Source: Dacryopinax spathularia (taxonomy: Eukaryota; Basidiomycota; Dacrymycetes; Dacrymycetales; Dacrymycetaceae). From it: a stretch of 64,000 nt of DNA. The stretch covers positions 434,001 through 498,000 of the forward strand of contig JBBPFI010000012.1 in assembly GCA_037974965.1 (NCBI GenBank), read 5' to 3'. The first letter of the stretch is position 1; every line of letters begins with the position of its first letter. The notes under the pieces are model-generated. The model was not told where the DNA came from, made no database searches, and worked only from the letters and a program-made list of their open reading frames with translations. This document shows positions 1-9,789 of this stretch, piece after piece. Both the position numbers and the translations under genes were made by a program.

Positions 1-123
1 TGGGACCTTCTTGATATCCTCTCTCGTCGGTTCCCTCCCTTTCCTCTCCTTAAACTCACGCTCCCATGTCTTCAGCTCCGCTCGTAGCTGCGTTAGGTCA
101 ACGGTAGAGGTGTCGTTATCCAT
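1..123 (-). CDS. SLD2: Sld2/Drc1 DNA replication regulator, N-terminal part (cut by window edge)
   Basis: The first 41 codons read from an ATG at 123 down to base 1 with no stop. The peptide has the pattern of the conserved Sld2/Drc1 N-terminus: LRAELKTWEREF, then GREPTREDIKK. In yeast, Sld2 is phosphorylated by CDK and bridges Dpb11 to the replication machinery at origin firing; this N-terminal block is the best conserved piece and is shared with RecQ4. Only this block is visible, so the Dpb11-binding part cannot be checked. The gene is divergent from the epimerase at 1030 and shares a 906-bp intergenic region with it. Family assignment is from motif memory, not a search. Confidence 0.82.
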   Translation of the reverse strand, partial: MDNDTSTVDLTQLRAELKTWEREFKERKGREPTREDIKKVP

Positions 124-254
124 AGCGCTTTTCGTTGTCTTTGTGCTGTCGCTGTTCGACGCGTTCGAATTGGTTATGGAACGCGCGCGTTTGACGCGTC
201 ACGGGAACAGCGGAATACAGAAATTGAGTCCGGGATGCCAATTATAGTAAGGGG

Positions 255-699
255 CAAACAACCCATCTGCCTCCGCTGCTTCTCTGGAGGTCTCGGAAAG
301 CTCGTACGGTCGGCTGGCGTCGCTCTACTATTCACTCTTTGCATCAAACAGCGGTCAGTGACAATGTCAAGTCAGGACTGATGGCGAGGCACTGCGACGG
401 GCTCCAACGAGACGGGCATTAAGGTTGATTGTCTTGTTTGGGTGGTTCCCACGAGGCAAACAAGCATGCAACGCGACTCGGTGGCGAAATGGGTCAAACA
501 ACGACCGTCTTCTCTCTATCTTCTTTTGGAAGGGCGCCGCTGGCTTCGCTGCCTCCGCTCAGCCAAACAACCCCTTTTTTCCGGGACCAAAGTGGATTGA
601 GCTCCGACTTGCCCCCGTGCGGGCGCAAACAACTATGAACCAAACCTGGACGCACCTAATAAGGCGACGTCCTCAAGCTCACCTTTTGTTCGTTGTTTG
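255..699. promoter_or_regulatory. Divergent promoter with seven CAAACAA motifs
   Basis: The gene-free interval 124-1029 lies between two divergent genes. It holds seven exact copies of CAAACAA in one or other orientation: plus strand at 255, 457, 495, 564 and 626, and minus strand (TTGTTTG) at 434-440 and 693-699. Near copies (CAAACA) occur at about 345 and, reversed, at 721. CAAACA matches the core of forkhead-type sites (RYAAACA); that reading is inference. No coding exon was recognised in the interval; short open frames between 425 and 983 lack any family pattern. Confidence 0.55.
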
Positions 700-1029
700 A
701 CTCTGACCGCGTGGTTTGGCTGTTTGACCGCGGACACAAAATGGAAGAAAACCAACGTCCGCTGGTCTCTATAAGGCCGCGCCAGCGGGAGCCCGTTCCA
801 TCGAAATCCCCCCGTTCTTCCCTCGCAGACTTGCCCCCGCAAACGTCCCTCGTCGCCCTCCCTCACCACCCTCGACATTGCACCCGCCTCAACAACTCGG
901 CTCTCACAACTCGGCTCTCAACATCGACAACTGTATCACACCTCAACACCTCGAATCTATCGTCTACGTCGCCAACATACTGAGGTCACCACTATAATCG
1001 CCCGTCCGGTTTCGTACCACGCTAAAACC

Positions 1030-2839
1030 ATGAAGGTTCTTGTACTTGGGTAAGTGTTGCTCCCGTTCGTAGGCTCATCGTTCTGAGGCTCGGCTCAGAG
1101 GAAATGGCTATATCGGTTGCGAGGTTGCCTGCGCTTTCTCCAGAGCTGGTATGTCGTCGGTTCTGACAAGTCCATTCCGCTCATTCCTTTCCCAGGGCAT
1201 GAGACTGCAGTGACCGTGCGCGGCACCTCCTGCAATGCTTTCTTTGCAGCTGAAGAGATCGCTCCCCTTCCTTGGGATGGCTGGGGAGAATGCGCCTCTA
1301 GTTTCGACGTAATCGTCGACTGTGTCGGCAATTCCGAAATGACGCCCTGGATTCTCCTGAAGGTGGTCGAGGCGAGCAAAAACCCTCAACGGAAGCTGCA
1401 TCCTATCACGTACATTTTCACCAGCGGCATATGGGTACATGGTAGCCGCACTCGTGTGCTGGAGAATGGAATTCTCGAAGTGTACGATGAGCGGGGCGTA
1501 TTGCCTGCCCAGTGTCCCCCATGGGTATGTCGCCAACTTTCTCTTCGGGTATCATACGGTGCTGATAGCAGGTTTCCCCAGTATCAATGGAAAGCCAATA
1601 TGGAAGCTCTCGTTCTCCAAACCGATGGCATCATTCCCATCATCATTCGTCCCGGTATCGTCTATGGGCGCTCGGGAGGGATCATGAACAAACTATTCTG
1701 GCAAGCCCACGACGGCCAGGGCTTATTCCCGCCCTGCCATTACTCCATCAGATGGTCCACGGTCCATGTGGACGACCTTGCTCGGCTGTACGTCCTTGCT
1801 GCGCAATCGGTACGTCTCTCATCCCTTTCCTGGTCTGTTCAACAAGCTGACCTCCGTACAGGCTCCCCTTTGCAAGGGTCTGTGCTTCGATGCGTGTAAT
1901 ACGCATTCTGAGCCTGTCAGTGAAGTGCTTCTGTCCTTGAGGCGGGCCACTGGCGGTCCCGAGATTTTCTGGTCGCAACCCGTGAAGGACCAAATCGACA
2001 TGATGCTCTCGACAAGCATTGTGACGCTCCCCTCCCTGGCTCAGTCTATCCTGCACTGGACGCCAAATAAGCGGTCTATGGCCGACGGGATGGAGTCGTA
2101 TTGGATGAGTTGGCTGGGGCTGCAGCGGTTGGCAGTTGGCGAAGCGGGGTTTCTCGCTCGTCCTCAATCCCGTTACGCGCAGGAGGCTCTTCGACGGGCC
2201 GCGTTGGCAAGGCAAGGCTTGGCACCACAGCAGGCGCAACAGGGACAGGATCAGGCAAACGCGGAAGCGCAGGCGCAAGCACAACTGCAGGCACAGGCTC
2301 AAGCACACTATCAGGCGCAAGTACAGGCGCAGGCACAGGCGCAGGCACAAGCCCAGGCGCAAGCACAACCACAAGCACACCCACAAGCACACCCACAACC
2401 ACAACCGCAACCGCAACCGCAACCGCAACCGCAACCGCAGCCACAACCACAACCACAACCGCAACCGCAACCGCAAGCACAAGCACAAGCACATCCGGCT
2501 CCAATGCAGCCTGCTCCGCAAACTCCATTCAGTCCTCCGCCTCCGTATAACGCGAACGACCCAATTAACCCACCTGGCAGTATCTCGGTAGTCCAGCTGC
2601 ATCAACCAGACCGCACTGGTCCCGTCTTCCACATGGCGCCCCAGAACGTAGCACAGCAACAGAATGCCCACTATGCATATGTTGTCACTCGACCAGGATT
2701 CCCCCCTCAAATTGTTCCCCTTCCCGCCCCACCACCAAATTTCGCTGCACCGGCTGCAGCACCGGCTGCTGCTCCGACCCCTGCTGCAGGACCTGCGGCC
2801 GCTTCGGTCCCATTCGGACAGAACCCTAACGGGCAGTGA
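1030..2839 (+). CDS. NAD-dependent epimerase/dehydratase-like protein with Gln/Ala/Pro-rich tail
   Basis: Exons 1030-1049, 1099-1148, 1196-1524, 1582-1809, 1862-2839 join in frame to 534 aa. The start gives MKVLVLG, and splicing completes the Rossmann motif GGNGYIG. Later motifs fit extended/atypical SDR proteins: IVDCVGNS, IIRPGIVYG, and VHVDDLARLYVLAA. The usual YxxxK is not evident (YQWK stands near the expected place), so catalysis is uncertain. After about residue 340 the enzyme fold gives way to some 190 residues rich in Gln, Ala and Pro (QAQAQA and PQPQPQ runs), ending FGQNPNGQ. There is no stop between fold and tail, so the tail is part of the last exon. Substrate unknown; probably cytosolic, no signal peptide seen. 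Confidence 0.8.
2270..2492 (+). repeat. Degenerate CA-rich hexanucleotide repeat coding for QA/QP tail
   Basis: The stretch is a run of CAGGCG, CAAGCA, CAACCG and CAACCA units (CAR-NCN), about 37 units long, inside the last exon of the epimerase gene. It encodes alternating Gln-Ala, then Gln-Pro. Codon choice varies (CAG/CAA, GCG/GCA/GCC, CCG/CCA), so it is not a pure DNA repeat, which suggests either age or selection on the protein. It creates a long hydrophobic antisense open frame that should not be taken as a gene. Confidence 0.9.
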
Positions 2840-3041
2840 TATGTACGTGTATGCAGCGTACGGGAGCGCTTATATCAGCATCTGCTCTCTTTCAGTTTCC
2901 ACTGATTCGATTCCCTTTCCGTGATCTATCTTCTCGCTAGCAAGCCTTATATTTTTCTTTGAATATGTTGTGCGCGAGCGTCGCGATGAATAGTACATAG
3001 GGCACACACAGCGTATCGGAAAATGATATGATGTAATCTGG

Positions 3042-3907
3042 ATGATGCCACAGCAACTCCGACGCGTCCAACGAACGCCCTTCGCCCTTCGAGGTCTGCT
3101 TATCCCTCCATCTCCTCCTTCAAGACACGCTATTCAGAAAGGACAGTATGCGTTTCAGCCAGAGCTCAGATTCTCCCTCAGAAGATGCGAACTCGACGTT
3201 AGTAATGCGCGTCATATGTGCACGAAAACAAGCTGACGAACCACTACCTGGGCGAATATATGCAGGGCGCATTTCGAGCAGGTCGTGGCTGCCATTGAAT
3301 GCGAGTCCGCAGGTGCTTGCTGATATCAAGGCTGACGAAGCGGACAGCGAGCAATGCTATGTATAGACAGCAGGAAAAGGATCTTCAGAAGAGTATGAAG
3401 AAAGCGCGTAAAGAATTCGTGAGTGCCTTGAGGACAGGCGCATATAGCTAGACACTCATACGCGGCGTAAGCACGAGGAATTGCAAGAGATCAGACAATC
3501 CGCCAAGGACGATATGTACGGCTTTCAGCGGATGCAGTAGAGATCTCCTGACAGACATCCTAGATCGAACATGTATGCGGCCTTCATCGAGGAGGATGCG
3601 AAGGCAGCGGAAAGGATCCGCCAACTCTGGATCCAGGTCCTTGAGATAAACCAGCGCGTCCACGTGAGATCTCCCTCCCAGCATGCGTGTATTATGCTGA
3701 TACTATACTGCATGGACTAGGCCCATTGCGAGAAGGACGCCCGCTCTCATGCCGAGACTGCCGCTGACAGAGTCGCCCGTCTGAAGGAAGCTGAGCAGGA
3801 GATCACTGCTACGCTTGAAGGTACGCAATCGCCTCCCGGTCCCGTGTCCCCGAGCTCACGGAGCCATAGCCGAACAAGAGCTGATTGAGGGGCTGGCTAC
3901 TCCGTGA
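3042..3907 (+). CDS. Small helical (coiled-coil-like) protein, eight short exons, function unknown
   Basis: Exons 3042-3093, 3125-3197, 3266-3312, 3348-3418, 3472-3515, 3564-3663, 3721-3820, 3870-3907 join without a frame break to 174 aa ending in TGA. No exon exceeds 100 nt, so the gene is invisible as a long open frame. The product is highly charged and helix-like, for example YRQQEKDLQKSMKKARKEF, EELQEIRQSAKDD, EDAKAAERIRQLW and ADRVARLKEAEQEI. Introns are 31-68 nt; several contain CTGAC just before the acceptor (for example 3313-3347, only 35 nt). Start could instead be ATG 3148. It could extend past 3907 only by an 18-nt intron, which I reject. I do not recognise the family. Confidence 0.6.
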
Positions 3908-4341
3908 GCTATCCCGCATAGAAAGAAGTCGACCGGCCGCGAGGACGCTGTTCGGAATGTAACGGAGAGGCGGCGGCATGTCGCGCTGCAGGGTACAGTC
4001 GAGCTTCTCAGACGTTCAGTACCAGCGTCGAGCAATCACAATGTACAGCAGATCCAGTTAATCCGTATATGGAGTGTATGTGATTCAGGAGTTGGTTGCC
4101 TGCGTGATTTCGCATCGTTTGGTAAGAGCAAGGAGCTGGCAATTTGGCGTCTCCGCGTTGGTCCCTTGTCACTTCTCTGTGAATCACGCTCGGAGGCATT
4201 TGAACGTGACGGCCTCCCGTAAGGGGCCCCGGTACGCCCAGCCTGAATCACCGTCTGCATCACCCTTGGCACCGCGTTCGTTGTCGTCGACAGTCAGCTC
4301 CATCCAGATGTCGACGCATATATCTAGACTATAGCACAGCT
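3908..4341. other. Gene-free stretch between two same-strand genes
   Basis: Nothing firmly supported. Open-frame pieces at about 4074-4330 are rich in Ser/Pro (AQPESPSASPLAP) and could be an upstream exon of the following gene, but no splice pair joins them in frame. Confidence 0.4.
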
Positions 4342-7300
4342 ATGAGATCCGATTTCTCAGATGCTCCGAGCCCGGAGCTGCCATCAACGGCCTCGACTTC
4401 CTCCACGCTCTCCTCAGGACGGCGGGAACACCTCTCGTCATCGCCGGCGGCACATCATCTGCATTTCGCCTCTGATGTCTTCCCTTCCTCTCTGTCATCA
4501 GGGGGACTACAACCGAGTGGATCACAGTCAACCGGCCGGCGAACCCCGCAACCTCGCTTGCCTCCGCAAAGACGAACATCTCGAACGATCAGCGCCGATC
4601 CCTTACTGAGCCCGCAAGACCGCAGGGCTAGCTTGGCCACTAGCACCGCATACATGACTGCGCCGAGCACTATCACCGCTCGGAGAACAAGTATGGGACG
4701 AATGCGTAGCGGTCGACCGATCAAGAAGGAGGATGCGGAGATATGGGAGTTCGGAGAGAATGCCCCTAATCCTGCCTTGATCGCAAGCTCGAGCTCTCGG
4801 AAAGGACTCAATGCACCAGGCATGTTCATACTTCAGCCAATCCTTTAGAACATGATCTGAATGGACTCCAGAGGATGAGCAGCTGCAACAACGCTTGGCA
4901 CGCATCGATATGGACCTTGTCATGCAAGCACTGCAAGAGCAATCTACTCCAGCCCGGCCGGAATTTGGGCTATCAACGTCCTCCTCATCCGCCCCTATCA
5001 GCACTCCTCCCAATCTGTCCAGCACTCATCGATCGTCGTCCTTCGCTACCACGTCGTCTCCCTTGCGTGTCGAGGACCTGCGGCTGCCGTCCGCGGGATC
5101 CCCAGATTCGAGCACCAAAGAGAAGAGGAAGCGGATGCGCATCTTGAGCTTGACAAGGAAGAGCAAAGAGAAGCTCTCGCCTGAAGAGGAGCAGGAGAGG
5201 CTGAAGCTACTGGAATTGCAGCGAATGGGTCCGTGCTGCGACTTCATCTTTGTGAAAGCCTGACCCCATTTGCAGAACGAATACGGCACATACATTCCAC
5301 ACTCACTCAATCTACTTTATCCCGGGCTGAGTCCGCAAAACATCAGTTCGAAGCCCGATATGTATATCTTCTATCTGCACCTCCTCTACATAACGGGAGG
5401 CCACCCACATTCCTTGACGTTGTAAAATGGAAACGCTCGATGCGAGAGATAGATCGCCTCAAGCGCCGACACGAGAGTCGCATCGCCCTGTCTCGTGGAC
5501 AATCCCTGAGTCGAATGACGACGAACGATTCGACTGGAGAACCAGGTGCGAAGAGCGTTGGAAGCTCCCCAAACACCGGCTCTCGACGCGAATCTTTTAA
5601 TGCCACAACACAACCTGGCGTCTCACCCTCCTTTTCTACCGATACGGTTTCCCACTGGGCGGAACAGCTCATTCTTTCCAAGCACCGACGGAAGCGATCT
5701 GTCCTCGGTAGCAGCACTGCCGCTTTATCCTGGGATTCAGTCGGGCTCATCGGGAAAGCTAGCGACTGGGACCTCACAGCCCAAGACATCATGGAATACC
5801 TCGCCTGCCAAGGCACCGTCGAGGCATTCGTGCCGCCTGTTGAGCAGGAACGTGAAGTTCGTTCGAGCGAAGAACGGGAATCGATGGACCTGGAGAAGAT
5901 ACTACGCAGGACAGTTGGCGCCCCAGGAACGGACAAATCGGCACCGCCGAGCCTCATGTCACTCACCAGTGCCGACGACTCGGCCGCTGAGGTACATGCG
6001 AGCCCCGCGGCCGCACGCGGGCGCACTGGAACTCATGTATCCGTCATCCCGCCGACTACGGGAAAGCGGCAGTTGAGCTTGGTGACCGAAGCTGAGCCAG
6101 AAAGCGCGACAGACGGTAATGCGTCCACCGCCAAGCGCAGGGCACGTCTGCTATCCGCACCGGAATCTCCTGTCAGCGGCAGAGAAGACCAACCTGCCGG
6201 AGCACAGGCTCCGAGATTCCACCGCGCACACTCGGTCGGCGTTGGACGTGGCAGCATCAGTCAAGCTTTCGGGAGTCTGCTCAATCTCTCTGGAAGTGCA
6301 GCCGGTAGTCAAGAAGCATTCACCGCCTCAGGTGTGGCAAGCAGTCGACAAAGCGTCTCGGGCAAGAAGTGGACTCCCGGTCGCCTGCGTCACAGCTTGG
6401 ACGAAGGGAGGGATAAGAGCCCTGATGGTAGCGCTAGCGAGAACCCGCTCAGCGCAGTCAACAGCGACAATGACTTGGGCTCTGGTACAGATCTCCCGTG
6501 GCGACGTTCCGGAGCGAAGAACAAGAAGAAACGGAAGATCCCCGCTCTCACGTTCAATAGGCGCGGTTTGGCTGCTGAGGCGGAGAAGGGTCCGGATGAG
6601 AGTGTGCTTAGCTTACCCACTCCGGGGCCTACAGACAAGATACCGAAGCTTGTTCTGCCTAATGTTCCAGGCTTCGAAAAGGACGAAGAGGAGGATCCGG
6701 AGGAATCGGTGGACTCGGAAGAGGAGGCTGCCGAGTATGAACGGAAGGCCAGGTACGAACACTGTCTCATTTGCCATTCTTGGCGATGATGCTGACTGCC
6801 AGTAAAGGGTGCTGGAAAGAGTCAAGATGCAAGTCGCAAGGATGGACAACATCCTCGCTTCTTCTCGGATCAAGCACTTAGCCCAAGAGCTACTGGATAT
6901 GCGTGCCGCGACGCTGAACATGCATCCTACAGTACCTGTAGTTCTACCTCCTCTCCCTGAAGACCTGCCCCTCCCCACGATCCGTCCACGGCTGCAAGAT
7001 CCTTCAGGACCCCACCAGACGCAACCGGACCTCCGTCCTGCAGACCACCACGTCATCAGTTCTCTCCGAGGTGCGCTTCCCCGCACAGTCAGCGAACCCC
7101 TCCCCAACCCGGACGACGAGGACGAAACCTCACACGAGCACGCCCGCTCCCGAGCGATGACCGTCTCCCGCTCCGCCTCCCTGCCCCAACCCGACGTCAG
7201 CTCCACAGACCTCGTCCCCCACCTGCAAGAAGCCCTGGATCACCTCTCAACCCAATGGAAAGAAGTCGATTCCCGACTGGACGCGCTCTTCGCACAACAA

Positions 7301-7624
7301 CAAGCTGCCTTCCAGCTCCACGCACGTATGCAAGCCGCCATCGAGCACGCGCAAGCGCAATACTTTGCCGAATCACAAGTAATGGACAGGCTCGACGACC
7401 GGATCCACCGGCTCAAAACCCGGAACCTGGGAAACTCGTGGTTGTTCACCTTCTTGGCGGGGCTGGCAGAGGTGTTGTTGTTCTTCGTTTGGCTGGTGGC
7501 GAAGATTATACAGCTGGTGTTCTTTAGGATCCCGAAGCTGGCGTGGAGGGCGGTCGTGAGGCTTTTCGTGTTTCTTTGGTGGTTGGTCAGGTGGGTGCTG
7601 TTTTTGGATTATCTTTGGCCATAA
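4342..7624 (+). CDS. Large orphan protein: Ser-rich N-terminus, coiled coil, hydrophobic C-terminus
   Basis: Exons 4342-4819, 4872-5228, 5276-6752, 6808-7624 join to 1042 aa. The first intron (4820-4871) is best read as GC-AG (donor CCAG/GCATGT), giving NAPEDEQLQQRLARIDMDL. The N-terminal 160 residues are disordered and Ser/Arg-rich. A helical block follows around residue 290 (KWKRSMREIDRLKRRHESR), then a long Ser/Glu-rich middle. Near the C-terminus there is a coiled coil (LQEALDHLSTQWKEVDSRL), then strongly hydrophobic Trp/Phe/Val-rich segments ending LFLDYLWP, which look like one or two membrane helices. A membrane-anchored scaffold is the simplest inference. I do not recognise the family. 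The start is uncertain; an upstream exon is possible. Confidence 0.7.
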
Positions 7625-7947
7625 TTCCGATTCTGTCCTGGCGGAGTATACCCTGTATACCGTATTGTCATCATCTAATACCGCGCAATGTACTTTACCA
7701 TCGCAATCAATCAATCATTCTTCTTCCAATCCTAACTCTCACAGCTTCCACCCGAGCACAAAGGTTGGAGTATCAAAAAGGCACCAATAGAACGAGTTGT
7801 GCTGTAAATAGTACAATACAAGCCTGTCACGGTATTATGGCCTCCATTTCTTCCCTTTCCCGCTCACTCTCCGTGTCGACATCAGCGCCCAGAACATGGC
7901 TGCCGTCGCAGCGCTCAGGGAGAACCTGCTCGAACGTATCAGCACAT
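7625..7947. other. Convergent intergenic stretch
   Basis: Lies between the 3' ends of the orphan gene (+) and SURF1 (-). An open frame from 7827 overlaps the SURF1 terminus on the minus strand and could be reached by an alternative splice of SURF1; otherwise nothing is seen. Confidence 0.4.
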
Positions 7948-9099
7948 TCATTCATCACCCAACAGCACCCGAAGGAGCCCGAAAAGGCACGCATAAATGC
8001 GTCCGAACACAGACTCCAAAAGGTAACGGAAAGGAGCAAGGAAAGGGAAAGGAGAGACGCACCAAGTAGCAGCATAAACAGCATGCATATTCCTCAACTC
8101 GACCCTCGCCGGCCTCCCCACCGGCACACCCTTCGCAACCCGTTCCCCAACCAGTCCACTATGGCCCTCAAATATCTCATCCACCAGCACAGGCTGGACA
8201 TTCGCAGCTTCGCCCCCGCAGGCAAGGGCCATAGAGGGCAGGTCGAGCCAGTACCATACCCCTTGGTCGGGCTTATTGTCGGGCGTGAACCAGCCTCGTT
8301 TTGTTCCCATCCTCAATAGCCCCTCAATGGTAACTTCGGGGCCGAGGCCGCCGTTCGCTCGAGCCTGGGCTGCCTCTAAAGCGAGAGGAGAAGAGGCATA
8401 GCCGGGCCCGCCCGGGCAGAGGTCTTTGGCTACGAACCCCCGGTTGATGAGGATTGTGGACCCGCCTTCACGCGCGAGCGGGGTGACGGCGTGGTACCCG
8501 TGGATGCCTTCGTGTGTCCTTGGGCCGACGTACATGGTTTGCGTGGAGAGGAGGTGGCCGTGTGCGAGGACGCGGCGGTATTGGAATTCCGGGAGTTTTG
8601 TTACGCTGCACGGGGGCGGTTAGATCAGCACAGGAGGAACGACGAAAGGAGAGACGAGAAGAGGGGAGGAGAGGGAGGAGAGGGAGGAGAGGGAGGAGAG
8701 GGAGGAGAGGGAGGAGAGGGAGGAGAGGGAGGAGAGGGAGGAGAGGGAGGTGACGTGAGGAGGGGCGTACTTTATTCGTCCGGGCAGCCAGAGCGCTTCT
8801 CGGTTGAGCTTGTCGTCCAGCTCGTCAATCAACGCCAACTTCCATCTCAGCCTATAAACCTGCCAGAACCCCAGTCCTAGCGTGATAAGCGGGATGATCC
8901 CCAGCAGGGCAGCAGCAGGAGAGGCGCGGAGTCGGGCCGTGAAGGTTGGTTTGCGGGGTGGTGGGGGTGGCGGAGGTGCAGAACTTGACGAAGAGGACGA
9001 AGAGGAGGAGGGAGGGGAGGGGTATGTGAGTGATGTACTACCACTGGAGGAGGACGAAGAGGCGGCGTTGTGGAGCGGTGAAGTGCGGGAAGTGAGCAT
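7948..9099 (-). CDS. SHY1: SURF1/Shy1 cytochrome c oxidase assembly protein
   Basis: Exons (minus) 9099-8771 and 8605-7948. Splicing gives LPGRIN/VTKLPEFQYRRV. Family patterns are clear: an N-terminal membrane helix followed by LGFWQVYRLRWK, then MYVGPRTHEGIHGYH, TPLAREGG, ILINRGFV, GVWYWLDLP and ARVELRNMHAVYAATW near the end. SURF1 sits in the inner mitochondrial membrane and helps insert haem into Cox1. The N-terminus before the helix is Ser/Pro-rich, as expected of a presequence; ATG 9099 is chosen, but an in-frame ATG at 9324 would add 75 residues. After TW the frame runs on to GLLRVLLGDE; a GTGCGT donor there allows an alternative ending, so the last 40 residues are less certain. The intron carries a 9-bp minisatellite. 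Confidence 0.88.
8663..8750 (+). repeat. 9-bp minisatellite (GGAGAGGGA), about ten copies, in SURF1 intron
   Basis: Near-perfect tandem copies of GGAGAGGGA fill more than half of the 165-nt SURF1 intron (8606-8770). On the coding (minus) strand the unit is TCCCTCTCC, a pure pyrimidine tract. The unit is a multiple of three, so unspliced transcript would read Ser-Ser-Leu repeats before a stop. Confidence 0.95.
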
Positions 9100-9789
9100 G
9101 ATTGTTGGCCATGGTTCCACCAAGTACTGGGATGAGGAGTGGTCCGTTCTATGTTGGCGGTGGTCGGGTTGTGGTGGGGGACGGGAATTTCGGGAGGGGG
9201 AGGAGAACCACCACCATATGAAGAGCGTTCTTCTGCATCCTGGTGCGGGTCGGCGGGTGGTTGCATACCGGACTAAGGGGGAGGAGGGAGATCGGAGTGG
9301 GTGGGCGAGTCGTTGTGGTATCATCTTTCCCTCTCCTTTTCACCCAAAGCCAGTGTCAGGAGCGGTAATCCGAAGCCCTTGAAGAGTAGTAGATAATCTA
9401 GTTGGTCGCGCTTCAATTATTTCGACAATCTCGGAGGTAAGCGAAGGGGTAGGGGACAGCGCCACTAACCTTACCGGAAGCAGTGACGGGATCAGAGCAG
9501 TGACGTTCTAGGCCGTGCGTATGCTGGCCACAAGTGTCCGTGAAGGCAGGTCAAGGCAGGGCGGTGCAGTCGCAGTCTCTACTGCCTTCTGTGGTGCGGA
9601 GAACGATCGAGCGCTCGTTCACGCAGTCGTTTTACTCCGGAGAGGGGTTACGCAGCACACTCGGTGCTGAGGGTTACTCTTCACTAGACTGTATTCCTGC
9701 CTGGCGACTTGGACGCTGAGCATCTGGTGATACTGCGACGTTGATACGCTACTGTTGGGTGCTGGTTATCTAGTGGTTGGAGATTGACG
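9100..9789. other. Divergent promoter region between SURF1 and Sla2 genes
   Basis: Possible 5' extension of SURF1 up to 9324 lies here. The rest has no recognised gene; short open frames at 9534-9719 show no family pattern. Confidence 0.5.

Noticed and set aside
1748-2710. 320-aa minus-strand open frame rich in Leu, Arg and Trp
   Set aside because: It is the antisense shadow of the Gln/Ala/Pro repeat in the epimerase gene and has no family pattern.
3904-3921. 18-nt candidate intron that would extend the eight-exon gene
   Set aside because: Far below the shortest intron supported elsewhere in the window; the natural TGA stop is preferred.
5343-6026. 227-aa minus-strand open frame
   Set aside because: Lies fully opposite the orphan coding exon, with no conserved motif.
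7543-8319. 258-aa plus-strand frame
   Set aside because: Overlaps the 3' end of the orphan gene and the SURF1 exon on the other strand; no motif.
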